Source of the DNA: an uncultured Naasia sp.
Lineage (GTDB): Bacteria; Actinomycetota; Actinomycetes; Actinomycetales; Microbacteriaceae
Reading direction: 5' to 3'
Length of the DNA: 64,000 nucleotides
Assembly (NCBI GenBank): GCA_913778905.1
Contig: CAJYYA010000019.1
Location: forward strand, 57,435-121,434
Below, piece after piece: positions 22,203 through 31,110 of this stretch (within the stretch, counting starts at the first letter, position 1; each line of letters begins with the position of its first letter). Made by a program: the position numbers and the translations under genes. Below the pieces are notes generated by a model, which was given only the letters and a program-made list of their open reading frames with translations, was not told where the DNA came from and did not search any database.

Positions 22203-22231
22203 GGCCGAGTAGCCGAAGGCGTATCGAGGCC
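22203..22231. repeat. Short copy of the 'gagtag..cgtatcgag' intergenic repeat
   Basis: GAGTAGCCGAAGGCGTATCG resembles the right arm of the large inverted repeat at 26284-26415 (GAGTAGCGGAGCGTATCGAG). Such sequences recur between genes in Microbacteriaceae. Confidence 0.5.
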
Positions 22232-22363
22232 CGCCTCGGAGACTGCAGAACGACAGTCGTCGGATCGGTCTTGCCGTCGCCGCAGCCAGCGACGTAGTCT
22301 GTAGGGCTGTCCGGACCTGAGGGCCGGGCCTTCACCGGTGTGACACGAGACGAGGAGCTGTCG

Positions 22364-22453
22364 ATGCAATCGATCATCAACCCCACTCGAACGGTCACCT
22401 CCCGGCGCCCGCGTCCGACCGCCGCCCGTGGCGTCGTGCGCGTGGACGGCTAG
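22364..22453 (+). CDS. Putative 29-residue leader peptide upstream of the ABC exporter
   Basis: ATG at 22364 is preceded by GAGGAG at good spacing and encodes 29 residues (MQSIINPTRTVTSRRPRPTA, then ARGVVRVDG) ending at TAG 22451-22453. The sequence is Arg/Pro/Thr-rich and matches no protein I know. It lies alone in a 440-nt untranslated stretch. Between its stop and the exporter gene are a small GC hairpin (about 22464-22477) and a stable stem (22523-22533 with 22541-22551). The B. subtilis heterodimeric exporter bmrCD is controlled by a leader peptide (bmrB) through ribosome-mediated attenuation; the layout here fits the same logic, but this is inference. Confidence 0.6.
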   Translation: MQSIINPTRTVTSRRPRPTAARGVVRVDG

Positions 22454-22522
22454 GCGGCCGAGCCCCGCCGCGAACGCGGCTCGCCTCCTTCTCCGCCGCG
22501 TCCCCGCGGCCCCTCTTCTTTA

Positions 22523-22551
22523 CGGATTCCGCCCCTGAGCGGCGGAGTCCG
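22523..22551 (+). promoter_or_regulatory. Putative attenuator hairpin before the ABC exporter operon
   Basis: CGGATTCCGCC (22523-22533) pairs with GGCGGAGTCCG (22541-22551) with one G-U, loop CCTGAGC. It lies 26 nt before the exporter ATG. It could terminate transcription or occlude the ribosome site, depending on ribosome stalling on the leader peptide. Confidence 0.55.
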
Positions 22552-22577
22552 CGCCGTCTTCCCGTCAGGAATCCCTC

Positions 22578-24452
22578 ATGTCCGCCGTAACCCGGCTGTC
22601 CACTCTTGCCGCCCTCTGGCGCCTCGTCCGCTTCGCCCGTCCCGCTCTTCCCCGTCTCATCGGCGGAATGGTGGCCGGACTCGTCGCGGGCCTCGTCGCG
22701 CTCGCCATCCCGCAGGTCCTCGAAGTGCTCGTCGACTCGGCGGTCGGGGCCGATGCGCGCGACGCGATCGTGCCCGCGACTCTCGCCATCCTCGGCCTCG
22801 GGCTCCTCGAGGCCGGGGCGATCCTGGTCCGCCGTTGGCTGGTCCTCACGCCCAACACCCGCGTCGAGGCGGCCATGCGCTCAGCCCTCTACGAGAGACT
22901 CCAGCGTCTCCCCGTGTCGTTCCACGACCGTTGGGCGAGCGGGCAGCTGCTCTCCCGCGCTGTCAGCGACCTGAGCCTGATCCGCCGCTGGCTCGCCTTC
23001 GGGCTGGTGCTCCTCGTGGTGAACGGCGTCACCGTGCTCGTCGGCGCCGTCCTGCTGATCGGCATCCAGCCGGTGCTCGGCATCGTCTTCATCGTGGGCG
23101 CCCTGCCGATCTGGATCATCGCCGCTCGGTTCGAGCGCACCTACTCGGTGGCTGCGCGCCGCAGCCAGGATCAGGCCGGCGACCTCGCGACCGCGGTGGA
23201 GGAGTCGGTTCACGGCATCCGTGTGCTCAAGGCGTTCGGTCGCGGCGGCTACGTGCAGGAGAAGTTCGAGCGGCAGGCCGAGCAGCTGCGCGGCACCGAG
23301 CTCGAGAAGGCGCGGGCCGCCGCGGTGCTGTGGCGATGGCTGACCCTCATCCCCGACACCGTGCTGGCCCTCTGCCTGATCGTGGGCGTCATCATCGCGG
23401 CGCAAGGGGGACTGACCGCCGGTGCGCTGGTGGCGTTCTTCGCGACGGCCACGGTGCTGCGCTTCCCGCTCGACTCGATCGGGTTCCTCCTCGCCTTCAC
23501 GCTCGACGCGCGTAACGCGACGGACCGATTCTTCGAGGTCATCGACACGCCGGTCGACATCGAGGACCCGCGCGATCCGCTCGCCATCGAGGCGCCCCGA
23601 GGGCGGCTCGAGTTCCGCGGTGTGCACTTCCGATACGCCGACGCCAAGGACGACGCGAAGGATCTGATCGATGGAGTCGACCTCGTCGTCGAGCCGGGTG
23701 AGACCATGGCGCTCGTCGGCATCACCGGGTCGGGCAAGTCGACCATCACCGCCCTGGTGCCGAGGCTGTACGACGTGACCGGGGGAGAGATCCTCCTCGA
23801 CGGCGTCGACATACGCCGGTTGCGGCTCTCGGAGCTGCGTCGGCACGTGGCGATGGCCTTCGAGGACTCGACCCTGTTCTCGGACTCCGTTCGCGACAAC
23901 GTTCTGCTCGGCGCCGAGGATCGGAGCGATGCGGCCCTGAAGCAGGCGCTCGAGGTGGCGCAGGCCGACTTCGTGGACGATCTCCCGAACGGCGTCGACA
24001 CCGTGATCGGCGAGGAGGGGCTGAGCCTCTCGGGTGGGCAGCGCCAACGTCTCGCCCTGGCCCGTGCCGTGGCCGCGGCCCCGCGCGTGCTCGTGCTCGA
24101 CGACCCGCTCTCGGCCCTCGACGTCGACACGGAGGCACGCGTCGAGGCGGGCCTGCGTCGCGTGCTCGCCGATACGACCGCGCTCATCGTGGCGCACCGC
24201 CCCTCGACCGTGGCGCTCGCCGATCGTGTGGCCCTGCTCGACGAGGGCCGCGTGGCCGCCGTCGGCACCCATTCCGAGCTGCTCGCGACCAGCGAGCGCT
24301 ACCGCTTCGTGATCTCGAGCCTCGACGACGAGCCGCACCTCGGGGAGGGTTGCGGGCTCGACATCGACGACGAGGTGCGCCGCGCCTCCCGAGACGAGGA
24401 GCGCGGCGCCGAGACGCTCGGCATCCCCCTCGGGGAAGGAGGACGGTCATGA
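22578..24452 (+). CDS. Heterodimeric ABC exporter subunit 1 (degenerate Walker B)
   Basis: A 624-residue half-transporter: six-helix type IV exporter domain (about 20-310) and nucleotide-binding domain (345-585). Walker A is GITGSGKST (381-389), the signature is canonical LSGGQ (483-487), and Walker B ends VLDDP, so Asp509 replaces the catalytic glutamate. The partner gene has the opposite pattern (Glu present, signature altered). That complementary asymmetry defines heterodimeric multidrug or peptide exporters such as BmrCD, LmrCD and TM287/288. The C-terminal 40 residues are acidic and of unknown role. The stop overlaps the next start by 4 nt (ATGA). Confidence 0.93.
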   Translation: MSAVTRLSTLAALWRLVRFARPALPRLIGGMVAGLVAGLVALAIPQVLEVLVDSAVGADARDAIVPATLAILGLGLLEAGAILVRRWLVLTPNTRVEAAMRSALYERLQRLPVSFHDRWASGQLLSRAVSDLSLIRRWLAFGLVLLVVNGVTVLVGAVLLIGIQPVLGIVFIVGALPIWIIAARFERTYSVAARRSQDQAGDLATAVEESVHGIRVLKAFGRGGYVQEKFERQAEQLRGTELEKARAAAVLWRWLTLIPDTVLALCLIVGVIIAAQGGLTAGALVAFFATATVLRFPLDSIGFLLAFTLDARNATDRFFEVIDTPVDIEDPRDPLAIEAPRGRLEFRGVHFRYADAKDDAKDLIDGVDLVVEPGETMALVGITGSGKSTITALVPRLYDVTGGEILLDGVDIRRLRLSELRRHVAMAFEDSTLFSDSVRDNVLLGAEDRSDAALKQALEVAQADFVDDLPNGVDTVIGEEGLSLSGGQRQRLALARAVAAAPRVLVLDDPLSALDVDTEARVEAGLRRVLADTTALIVAHRPSTVALADRVALLDEGRVAAVGTHSELLATSERYRFVISSLDDEPHLGEGCGLDIDDEVRRASRDEERGAETLGIPLGEGGRS

Positions 24453-26263
24453 CCGCGACACCCGCAACCGGGGTGCAGGGCGAGGATCGCGACGATCTCA
24501 CCCGCGAGGAGAGCAAGGCCCTCCGTCGTCGGTCGGTCCGCCTGCTCGGATCGCTGCTCGCCCCGCTCAAGGGACGCTTCGTCGCGACGCTTGTCGTCGT
24601 GGTCGTGAGCACCGCCCTGCAGGTCGCCGGTCCCGCACTCATCGCCGTCGGCATCGACACCGGGATCCCCGCCCTCGTGGCGGGAGACTGGGGCCCGCTC
24701 GCCTGGGCGGGCGGAGGCTTCGTCGTGGCCGGGATCGCCGGTGCCTTGCTGATCGGCCGGTACCAGATCATGCAGGCGAAGATCAGCCAGGCCATTCTGT
24801 TCGAGCTGCGCCGTCGCGTCTTCCGGAAGACGCAGCGCCTCAGCCTGGAGTTCCACGAGTCGTACACGTCGGGACGCATCATCTCGCGGCAGACGAGCGA
24901 CCTCGACTCCATCCGCGAGCTGCTCGACTCCGGCCTCGGCAACCTGGTCACGGGTGTGCTCTACGTGCTCTTCACCGGTATCGCGCTCGTCGCGCTCGAC
25001 CCGCCGAGCGGGCTCGTCCTCGCGGTCGCGCTGATCCCGCTGTGGTTCCTGACCCGGTGGTTCCAGACGAGGTCGCAGCGGCTGTTCCGGCAGACGCGCA
25101 CGACCTCGGCGAAGCTGATCGTGCGCTTCGTGGAGACCATGACCGGCATCCGTGCCGTGCAGGCATTCCGCAAGGAGGGGCGCAACGACGAGGTGTTCCA
25201 GGGTCTCGTCGAGGACAACCGTGTCGCGAATGCGAAGGTCTTCCGGTTGTTCGGAACGTTCGATCCCGGTCTGGTGCTCATCGGGAACGTGACCGTGGCG
25301 GCCGTGTTGCTGGTGGGCGGATTCCGGGTGGCGGACGGTGGTCTCGCCATCGGCGTGCTGCTCGCCGTGGTGCTCTACGTGCGGCGCTTCTTCGACCCGC
25401 TCGAGGACCTCGCGATGTTCTACAACGGCTATCAGTCGGCCGCCGCGGCGCTCGAGAAGATCTCGGGCGTGCTCGAGGAGCGTCCCACGGTGTCGGATCC
25501 CGATCACCCCGTGCCTCTGCCGGATCCCCGCGGACGTCTGCGGTTCGATGCGGTGCGGTTCGGCTACGGCGACGGGCCCGTCATCCTGCCCGAGTTCAGC
25601 CTCGACGTGCCCGCGGGGGAGACCATCGCGCTCGTCGGGTCGACGGGGGCCGGGAAGTCCACGCTCGCGAAGCTCATCTCCCGCTTCTACGATCCGAGCG
25701 CGGGGGCGATCACGCTCGACGGGGTGGATCTGCGCGAGGCGGCGCCGAGGGATCTGCGTTCCGCTGTCGTCATGGTGACGCAGGAGGCATACCTCTTCTC
25801 CGGGACGGTCGCCGACAACATCGCACTGGGCAAGCCGTCGGCGTCGCGTGAGGAGATCGTCGCCGCGGCGCGCGCGGTCGGTGCGCACGACTTCATCGAG
25901 GCGCTCCCGGACGGGTACGACACGGATGTGAACAAGCGGGGTGGGCGGGTGTCCGCGGGGCAGCGTCAACTGCTGTCGTTCGCGCGCGCCTTCATCGCCG
26001 ATCCCGCAGTGCTGATCCTCGACGAGGCGACCGCATCGCTGGACATCCCGAGCGAGCGGGCCGTGCAGACGGCGCTGCAGACCCTGCTCGCCGAGCGGAC
26101 GGCGATCATCATCGCCCATCGATTGTCGACGGTCGCGATCGCCGACCGGGTGCTCGTCATGGAGCACGGGCGGATCGTGGAGGACGGCTCTCCGGCCGAG
26201 TTGATCGCGGGGACGGGGCGGTTCGCGTCCCTGCATGCGGCCTGGCGGGATTCGCTGGCGTAG
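24449..26263 (+). CDS. Heterodimeric ABC exporter subunit 2 (catalytic Walker B, degenerate signature)
   Basis: A 604-residue half-transporter with an exporter membrane domain (about 35-330) and an ATPase domain (360-600). Walker A is GSTGAGKST, Walker [12 protein letters not shown] keeps the catalytic Glu, and the signature is VSAGQ instead of LSGGQ. It therefore supplies the active Walker B while subunit 1 supplies the intact signature, leaving one competent and one degenerate ATP site. ATG 24449 overlaps the upstream stop; an upstream in-frame GTG would enter subunit 1. Substrate is unknown; drug or lipid export is likely from the family. Confidence 0.93.
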   Translation: MTATPATGVQGEDRDDLTREESKALRRRSVRLLGSLLAPLKGRFVATLVVVVVSTALQVAGPALIAVGIDTGIPALVAGDWGPLAWAGGGFVVAGIAGALLIGRYQIMQAKISQAILFELRRRVFRKTQRLSLEFHESYTSGRIISRQTSDLDSIRELLDSGLGNLVTGVLYVLFTGIALVALDPPSGLVLAVALIPLWFLTRWFQTRSQRLFRQTRTTSAKLIVRFVETMTGIRAVQAFRKEGRNDEVFQGLVEDNRVANAKVFRLFGTFDPGLVLIGNVTVAAVLLVGGFRVADGGLAIGVLLAVVLYVRRFFDPLEDLAMFYNGYQSAAAALEKISGVLEERPTVSDPDHPVPLPDPRGRLRFDAVRFGYGDGPVILPEFSLDVPAGETIALVGSTGAGKSTLAKLISRFYDPSAGAITLDGVDLREAAPRDLRSAVVMVTQEAYLFSGTVADNIALGKPSASREEIVAAARAVGAHDFIEALPDGYDTDVNKRGGRVSAGQRQLLSFARAFIADPAVLILDEATASLDIPSERAVQTALQTLLAERTAIIIAHRLSTVAIADRVLVMEHGRIVEDGSPAELIAGTGRFASLHAAWRDSLA

Positions 26264-26283
26264 GGCGGCCGCTCGGGGAGGGC

Positions 26284-26415
26284 CTCGATACGCTTCGCTA
26301 CTCGGCCGGTCTCGGTACGGGGCGCTTCGCGGCCCCTGCTCGACCTCCGGAATCCCGGACGTCGAGTAGGCCGCCAGGCCGTACCGAGACGGCTCGAGTA
26401 GCGGAGCGTATCGAG
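26284..26415. repeat. Large intergenic inverted repeat
   Basis: Arms 26284-26320 (beginning CTCGATACGCTTCGCTACTC) and 26379-26415 (ending GAGTAGCGGAGCGTATCGAG) are about 37 nt each with few mismatches, separated by 58 nt. It lies just after the exporter operon. Confidence 0.8.
26308..26345 (+). repeat. 38-nt direct repeat, copy 1
   Basis: Near-identical to 26441-26479: starts GGTCTCGGTACGGGGCGCTT and ends CCCCTGCTCGACC; the second copy differs by one base (CTACTC). Confidence 0.85.
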
Positions 26416-26440
26416 AGCGCACAGCGTGACCCAGTTGTCC

Positions 26441-26479
26441 GGGTCTCGGTACGGGGCGCTTCGCGGCCCCTACTCGACC
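26441..26479 (+). repeat. 38-nt direct repeat, copy 2
   Basis: Second copy of the repeat at 26308-26345, oriented the same way, 95 nt downstream of copy 1. Confidence 0.85.
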
Positions 26480-26488
26480 CCGGAACGA

Positions 26489-26524
26489 CGAAGCGGCCGC
26501 TCCCCTGAGGGAGCGGCCGCTTCG
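26489..26524. terminator. Bidirectional terminator, exporter/His-rich gene
   Basis: CGAAGCGGCCGCTCCC pairs with GGGAGCGGCCGCTTCG around CTGA, between convergent genes and 16 nt from the His-rich gene stop. Confidence 0.85.
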
Positions 26525-26539
26525 GTGTCGCAAAGGCGA

Positions 26540-26836
26540 TCAGTGGTCGTCGTAGTGACCGGCGTGCTCGGCGTGCTTGTGGCCGTCGTGGACGTAGTCC
26601 ACGTGGTCGCCGTGCTGCACGGCCTCGTGGCCGCAGTCGGCGCCGTGGGCGTGCTCGGCCGTGGTGTGCTCACCGTTCGACTCGTGCTCGTCGTAGTGAT
26701 CGCCGTGCAGCGAGTGGTGGTGGTCGCCGTGCACGTAGTCCGTGTGACCGTCGTGCTCGATGGCCTGGTGACCGCAGTCGGCCCCGTGCTCGTGGGCCTG
26801 CAGGTCGTGCTCGGCGTGGATCTCGGTGGTGCTCAT
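26540..26836 (-). CDS. Histidine-rich metal-binding small protein
   Basis: A 98-residue acidic protein with roughly a quarter histidine and two internal repeats of about 40 residues, each built on HGADCGHxA, then HGDHxDYVH-like and HYD elements (units about 15-52 and 62-98). No signal peptide or membrane segment is visible. Similar actinobacterial proteins are sometimes mislabelled 'zinc transporter permease'; the sequence instead suggests a cytosolic zinc or nickel buffer. It starts behind AAGGAGCG. A SmtB-like ArsR regulator is encoded upstream on the same strand, and a 20-bp palindrome (26914-26933) lies between, pointing to metal-responsive expression. Confidence 0.8.
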   Translation of the reverse strand: MSTTEIHAEHDLQAHEHGADCGHQAIEHDGHTDYVHGDHHHSLHGDHYDEHESNGEHTTAEHAHGADCGHEAVQHGDHVDYVHDGHKHAEHAGHYDDH

Positions 26837-26913
26837 GGAACGCTCCTTCGATGGGTGGTTGTGGGGCCGGCTGAGCAGAACTCACCGGCACCGCACCAGT
26901 GCACCACACATAT

Positions 26914-26933
26914 AAACGCATTGCAATACGTTT
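26914..26933. promoter_or_regulatory. Candidate operator palindrome upstream of His-rich gene
   Basis: AAACGCATTGCAATACGTTT is a near-perfect dyad (centre ATTGCAAT, one mismatch pair), in an AT-rich patch between the ArsR and His-rich genes. The ArsR-type regulator next door, or Zur, is a likely binder; which one is unproven. Confidence 0.55.
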
Positions 26934-26970
26934 TGCTAATCGATACCGATGATCAACACCGACAAGAGCC

Positions 26971-27276
26971 TCAGACGGTGTGCGCGGGGCCCTCGAGAGC
27001 GTGCGCCATGGCGTCCTCGACGATGTGCGTGACGTGGCGGTCGGCGACGTCGTAGCGTGCCTCGCGCCCGATCCGCTCGACCGAGACCAGCCCCGCCGTG
27101 CGCAGCGTCTTGAGGTGCTGCGACACGAGGGGCTGGGAGAGACCGCTCGCGGCGGCCAGCTCGGTCACGGTCTGCGGGGCGGATGCGAGGAGCGTGAGTA
27201 GAGCCAGACGTGACGACGACGACAGCGCTTTGAACAGTTCCGCCGCGGGCTCGTAATCGTCGTTCACGTCTGACAT
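26971..27276 (-). CDS. ArsR/SmtB family metal-sensing repressor, zinc-type alpha5 site
   Basis: A 101-residue winged-helix repressor with the recognition helix around SQPLVSQHLKTLR (47-59). The C-terminal helix carries Asp79, His81, His92 and Glu95. Their spacing (D, +2, +13, +16) is exactly that of the SmtB alpha5 zinc site (Asp104, His106, His117, Glu120), and the protein has no cysteine, which excludes ArsR or CadC cysteine sites. Zinc (or cobalt) sensing is therefore inferred. ATG at 27276 follows GAAGGTG. Its stop lies 134 nt before the His-rich start, and the GH42 gene ends 32 nt upstream on the same strand. Confidence 0.88.
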   Translation of the reverse strand: MSDVNDDYEPAAELFKALSSSSRLALLTLLASAPQTVTELAAASGLSQPLVSQHLKTLRTAGLVSVERIGREARYDVADRHVTHIVEDAMAHALEGPAHTV

Positions 27277-27308
27277 ATAAGCACCTTCGCATCCGACATG
27301 CGTCGGTA

Positions 27309-29258
27309 TCAGTGGCGCGGCACCAGGACGGCGTCGTGAGCGGCGAGCGTGAGCCCCTCGCCCGCGACCGTGACGGTCTGCTCCGTGCCGCTGTGGTTGA
27401 TGATGAAGCGCACGGACCCGCGCTCGACGGCTTCGACGCCCGGTGCGGGAGTCGCGATGAGCCCCTCGACACCGGTCTCGGCCAGGGCTCGCGCCGCGAC
27501 CGCACCGGCGAGCTGGGCGTCGGGACGCGTGGCGACATACCACGCAGAACCCGTGCCCTGCTCGCGGCGAGTGACGGCCGCGCCGCCGGCGGTCAGGCCG
27601 TCGGCGAACGACGCCACGATCTCGGCATCGTCCACGACGACGAACTCCTGCCAGTCGACGCCGTGGCCCTCGACCGACCCGTCGAGCGTGACGGCGCGTT
27701 CGGCGCACGGCGCGAACTCCTCGACCCGCACACCCAGGGTGCGGCGCAGGGCACCCAGGTATCCGCCAAGTCGCACATGGAGGTTCTCGTCCAGGATCGC
27801 GCTCTGGCGGCCCACGACGAGAGTGCCGCCCGCGGTGACCCAGGCGTCCAGGCGCTCGAGCAGCGCCTCGGGCACGGCGACCAGCGAGGGCAGCACGATG
27901 ACGCGGTACTGCGCGAGCACCTCGTCCGTCGCCTCGACGCTGACGAAGTCGCATCCGACGCCGCGGTCGAGGAACGGACGGTACCAGTCGAGCACCTCGG
28001 CCACGTAGTCGAGGCGGGACGGGGTCGCGTACTGCCGCGTCGCCCACCAGGCGTCCCACGAGAAGACGAGGCCGACCGAGGCGTCGACCCCCTCACCGAT
28101 GACGCCCTCGATCGAGGCCAACTCGGCCCCGAGCGCCTGCACCTCGCGGTGCACGCGGCTGTCCGGCCCGGCGTGGGGGACCATCGCCGAGTGGAACTTC
28201 TCCGCACCGGCCTTCGACTGGCGCCACTGGAAGTGCAGGGCGCCGTCGGATCCGCGACCGATGGCCTGCAGCGTGTGGCCTCGGTGCTGACCGGGCGCCT
28301 TGGGGGCGTTGTCGTTCCTCCAGTTGACGGCGCTCGGGGCCTGTTCCATGAGCAGCCACGACTTCCCGCCGCCGAGCGAGCGCATGAGGTCGCGGGTGGC
28401 CGCGGCGACGACGTACGAGTCCGGGTCGGCCGGGTCGGGGTAGCTGTCGTCCGTCACGAAGTCGACGTAGGGCGCCCAGGCCCAGTAGTCGACGTCGGGG
28501 AAGAAGCCCATGAAGTTGGTGGTGATCGGGATGTCGGGCGTGATCCGGCGCAGGACCTCGTGCTCGGCGCGGTGCAGGCGCAGCAGGGCGTCGGACGAGA
28601 AGCGGTCGAAGTCGAGGTTCTGGCCCGGGTTGCCGAACGTGGGGGTGGCGCTCGGCACGCCGACCTCGTCGAACGAGGAGTAGTGCTGCGACCAGAACGC
28701 GGTGCCCCAGACCCGGTTGAGCTCCTCGATGGTGCCGTAGCGGGCCTCGAGCCAGACGCGGAACGCGGCCGCGCTCTCGGCGTCGTAGCTGCGGGTGACG
28801 TGGCAGCCGTACTCGTTGTTGATGTGCCAGGCCTCGACGGCGGGGTGCGATCCGTATCGCTCCGCCATCTTGGTCACGAGACGCAGGGCGTGCTCGAGGT
28901 AGGCACTCGAGCTGGGGGAGTAGCTCTGGCGCGAACCGAAGGCGAGGGTCGTGCCGTTCACGTCGACCGGCAGCATCTCGGGGTGCGCCTTGACGAGCCA
29001 CGCGGGCGGAGCGGCGGTCGCGGTGGCCAGGATCACGCGGATCCCGCCCTCGTGCAGGCGGTCCATGATGTCGTCGAGCCACTCGAAGTCGTACTCGCCA
29101 TCGCTCGGCTCGAGCAGCCCCCAGGAGAACACGCCCACGGTCGCGGTGGTGACGCCGGCGCCACGCATGAGCGCGACGTCCTCGTCCCAGACCTCGCGGG
29201 GCCACTGCTCGGGGTTGTAGTCGCCGCCGTAGCGGAGCGTGGGGAAGAGGGATGCCAT
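27309..29258 (-). CDS. Beta-galactosidase, glycoside hydrolase family 42
   Basis: A 649-residue cytosolic enzyme with the GH42 TIM barrel (begins RYGGDYNPEQWP, residues 9-20). The acid/base Glu149 lies in HINNEYG and the nucleophile Glu305 in LLMEQAPSAVNW. The trimerisation and C-terminal beta domains follow, giving full family length. GH42 enzymes typically cleave short beta-galactosides from galactan. It is the last gene of the LacI-linked operon: GH35 lies 52 nt upstream. No signal peptide is present, consistent with hydrolysis of imported oligosaccharides. Confidence 0.95.
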   Translation of the reverse strand: MASLFPTLRYGGDYNPEQWPREVWDEDVALMRGAGVTTATVGVFSWGLLEPSDGEYDFEWLDDIMDRLHEGGIRVILATATAAPPAWLVKAHPEMLPVDVNGTTLAFGSRQSYSPSSSAYLEHALRLVTKMAERYGSHPAVEAWHINNEYGCHVTRSYDAESAAAFRVWLEARYGTIEELNRVWGTAFWSQHYSSFDEVGVPSATPTFGNPGQNLDFDRFSSDALLRLHRAEHEVLRRITPDIPITTNFMGFFPDVDYWAWAPYVDFVTDDSYPDPADPDSYVVAAATRDLMRSLGGGKSWLLMEQAPSAVNWRNDNAPKAPGQHRGHTLQAIGRGSDGALHFQWRQSKAGAEKFHSAMVPHAGPDSRVHREVQALGAELASIEGVIGEGVDASVGLVFSWDAWWATRQYATPSRLDYVAEVLDWYRPFLDRGVGCDFVSVEATDEVLAQYRVIVLPSLVAVPEALLERLDAWVTAGGTLVVGRQSAILDENLHVRLGGYLGALRRTLGVRVEEFAPCAERAVTLDGSVEGHGVDWQEFVVVDDAEIVASFADGLTAGGAAVTRREQGTGSAWYVATRPDAQLAGAVAARALAETGVEGLIATPAPGVEAVERGSVRFIINHSGTEQTVTVAGEGLTLAAHDAVLVPRH

Positions 29259-29310
29259 CGTGAGGCCTTTCTCGCGAGCCGGTGTCGGCGGGCAGGTGGT
29301 GGTCGAGAGG

Positions 29311-31110
29311 TCAGAAGTCGGTGTGGCCGAGTTGGAGGTCGGCGGCGAAGCGGAGGGTGGAGTCGGCCATCGACTCCTGTTCGAGGACGATGAGGCGGTT
29401 GCGTCCGGCGCGGACGGCCGGTCCCGGGACGAACAGCGTCGTCTGCGGGCCTCGGCGCCAGTACCGGCCGAGCGGGAAACCGTTCAGCGCGGCGACGCCC
29501 TTGCCCCAGCGGGAGGTGTCGAGGAACAGGTTCTGCGCGTCCGCGATGTCGAAGTCGTAGGTCACGACCGCAGGCCCCGCGACGGGGCCCGCGATCGCGC
29601 TGCCCTCGTCGAGAACGGAGTCGTCGCCGAACAGGGCGTCCAGGTCGAGGGGGGCGGTGCGCCAGCCGGTGACGACGATGTCGTCGATGCGGATGTCGCC
29701 CTGGACGCCCTTGTGCTCGCCGATGCGCTCGCCGTAGTTGACGCGGCCCTGATCCTCGACGAGGAGCAGCAGCTCGCCCGTCGCGCGGGGGAGCACCACG
29801 GACACGTCGTGGTGGTCGCGGGCCATGACGCCTACGGGGGCGCCGTCGAGGAACACGTAGACGCGGTCGCGGACTTCGCCGACGGTCAGGACCGCCTGCC
29901 CGTCACCACCGGTCAGGGTGGCGCGGGTCGCGAGGAAGCCGCGGTAGTGACCGAGCTCGTCGAACGTCCTCGGTCGCTCCGTCTCGGACGCGCCGTCGAA
30001 ATCGAACGACGACCACAGCGGGCGCGAGGCGGTCGCGACGACACTCGTGGTCGGTGCCATGCGGGAGGCCGGGTCACCCATCGCCGCGATGGTGCGCTTC
30101 AGCGCCGCCTGCGTCTCCTCCGCCGAGCGGCCGTTGTACTTCGCGAAGACGCGCTGGAACGCGAGGTACTTCTCGGTCGGACGACCCGCCTCGTCGACGG
30201 GGGCGTCGTAGTCGTACGACGTCACCGTCGGTTGATACACGCCCTTGTCGTTCGCCCCGCTGGTCATGCCGAAGTTGGTGCCGCCGTGGACCATGTAGAG
30301 GTTGACGGATGCGCCGGTCGCGAGGAGTTCGTCGAGGTCGCGAGCCGAGGCTTCGGCCGAGGTCGTGTGGTGGTGGGCGCCCCAGTGATCGAACCAGCCG
30401 TTCCAGAACTCGGCGCACATCAGCGGACCCGTCGGCTGATGCTGGCGGAGGGTGGCGAGGCGCTCGACGGAGCGTGATCCGAACGATCCCGTCTTGTGCA
30501 GCTCGGGGAGGCTGCCGTCCTGCAGCATCTGGTGCGTCGGCTGATCGATCGTCGTCAGCGGCACCTCGATGCCGGCGGCGCGGGTCACCTCGACCAGTCG
30601 GCGCAGGTAATCCTTGTCCGAGCCGTAGGCGCCGTACTCGTTCTCGATCTGCACGAGCACGACGGGCCCGCCGTTGTGGATCTGACGCGGGCGGACGATC
30701 TCGTAGACGCGCTCGAGGTACTCCTCGACGGCCGCCATGTATCGGGGCTCGAAGCGGCGGACGCCGACTTCCGGGTCGGTGAACAGCCAGGCGGGGAGCC
30801 CGCCGTTGTCCCATTCTGCGCAGATGTAGGGGCCGGGGCGCACGATGGCGTGCATCCCCTCCTCGTGGATGAGGTCGATGAACGCAGCCAGGTCGAGGGC
30901 GCCGTCGGTGATCCACTCGCCTCGCGTGGGGGCGTGCTCGTTCCACGCGATGTAGAGCTCGATGGTGTTGAGTCCCAGATCTCGCGCGGCGACGATGCGG
31001 TCGCGCCAGTGGCCCGGGTGGATGCGGAAGTAGTGCAGCGAGCCGGACAGCACGCGGTGCGGCCGACCGTCGAGGAGGAAGTCGTCGGTGCCGATCTCGA
31101 AGCGGCTCAT
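29311..31110 (-). CDS. Beta-galactosidase, glycoside hydrolase family 35
   Basis: A 599-residue protein with the GH35 catalytic barrel: SGSLHYFRIHPGHWRDRI (22-39), acid/base Glu158 in ENEYG and nucleophile Glu234 in MCAEFWNGWF, followed by jelly-roll beta-galactosidase domains. No signal peptide, so it is probably intracellular. The ATG at 31110 overlaps the stop of the GH51 gene by 4 nt (ATGA), indicating coupled translation; an in-frame GTG upstream at 31143 would extend into GH51. Together with GH42 and GH51 it suggests degradation of galactan or arabinogalactan oligosaccharides. Confidence 0.94.
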   Translation of the reverse strand: MSRFEIGTDDFLLDGRPHRVLSGSLHYFRIHPGHWRDRIVAARDLGLNTIELYIAWNEHAPTRGEWITDGALDLAAFIDLIHEEGMHAIVRPGPYICAEWDNGGLPAWLFTDPEVGVRRFEPRYMAAVEEYLERVYEIVRPRQIHNGGPVVLVQIENEYGAYGSDKDYLRRLVEVTRAAGIEVPLTTIDQPTHQMLQDGSLPELHKTGSFGSRSVERLATLRQHQPTGPLMCAEFWNGWFDHWGAHHHTTSAEASARDLDELLATGASVNLYMVHGGTNFGMTSGANDKGVYQPTVTSYDYDAPVDEAGRPTEKYLAFQRVFAKYNGRSAEETQAALKRTIAAMGDPASRMAPTTSVVATASRPLWSSFDFDGASETERPRTFDELGHYRGFLATRATLTGGDGQAVLTVGEVRDRVYVFLDGAPVGVMARDHHDVSVVLPRATGELLLLVEDQGRVNYGERIGEHKGVQGDIRIDDIVVTGWRTAPLDLDALFGDDSVLDEGSAIAGPVAGPAVVTYDFDIADAQNLFLDTSRWGKGVAALNGFPLGRYWRRGPQTTLFVPGPAVRAGRNRLIVLEQESMADSTLRFAADLQLGHTDF

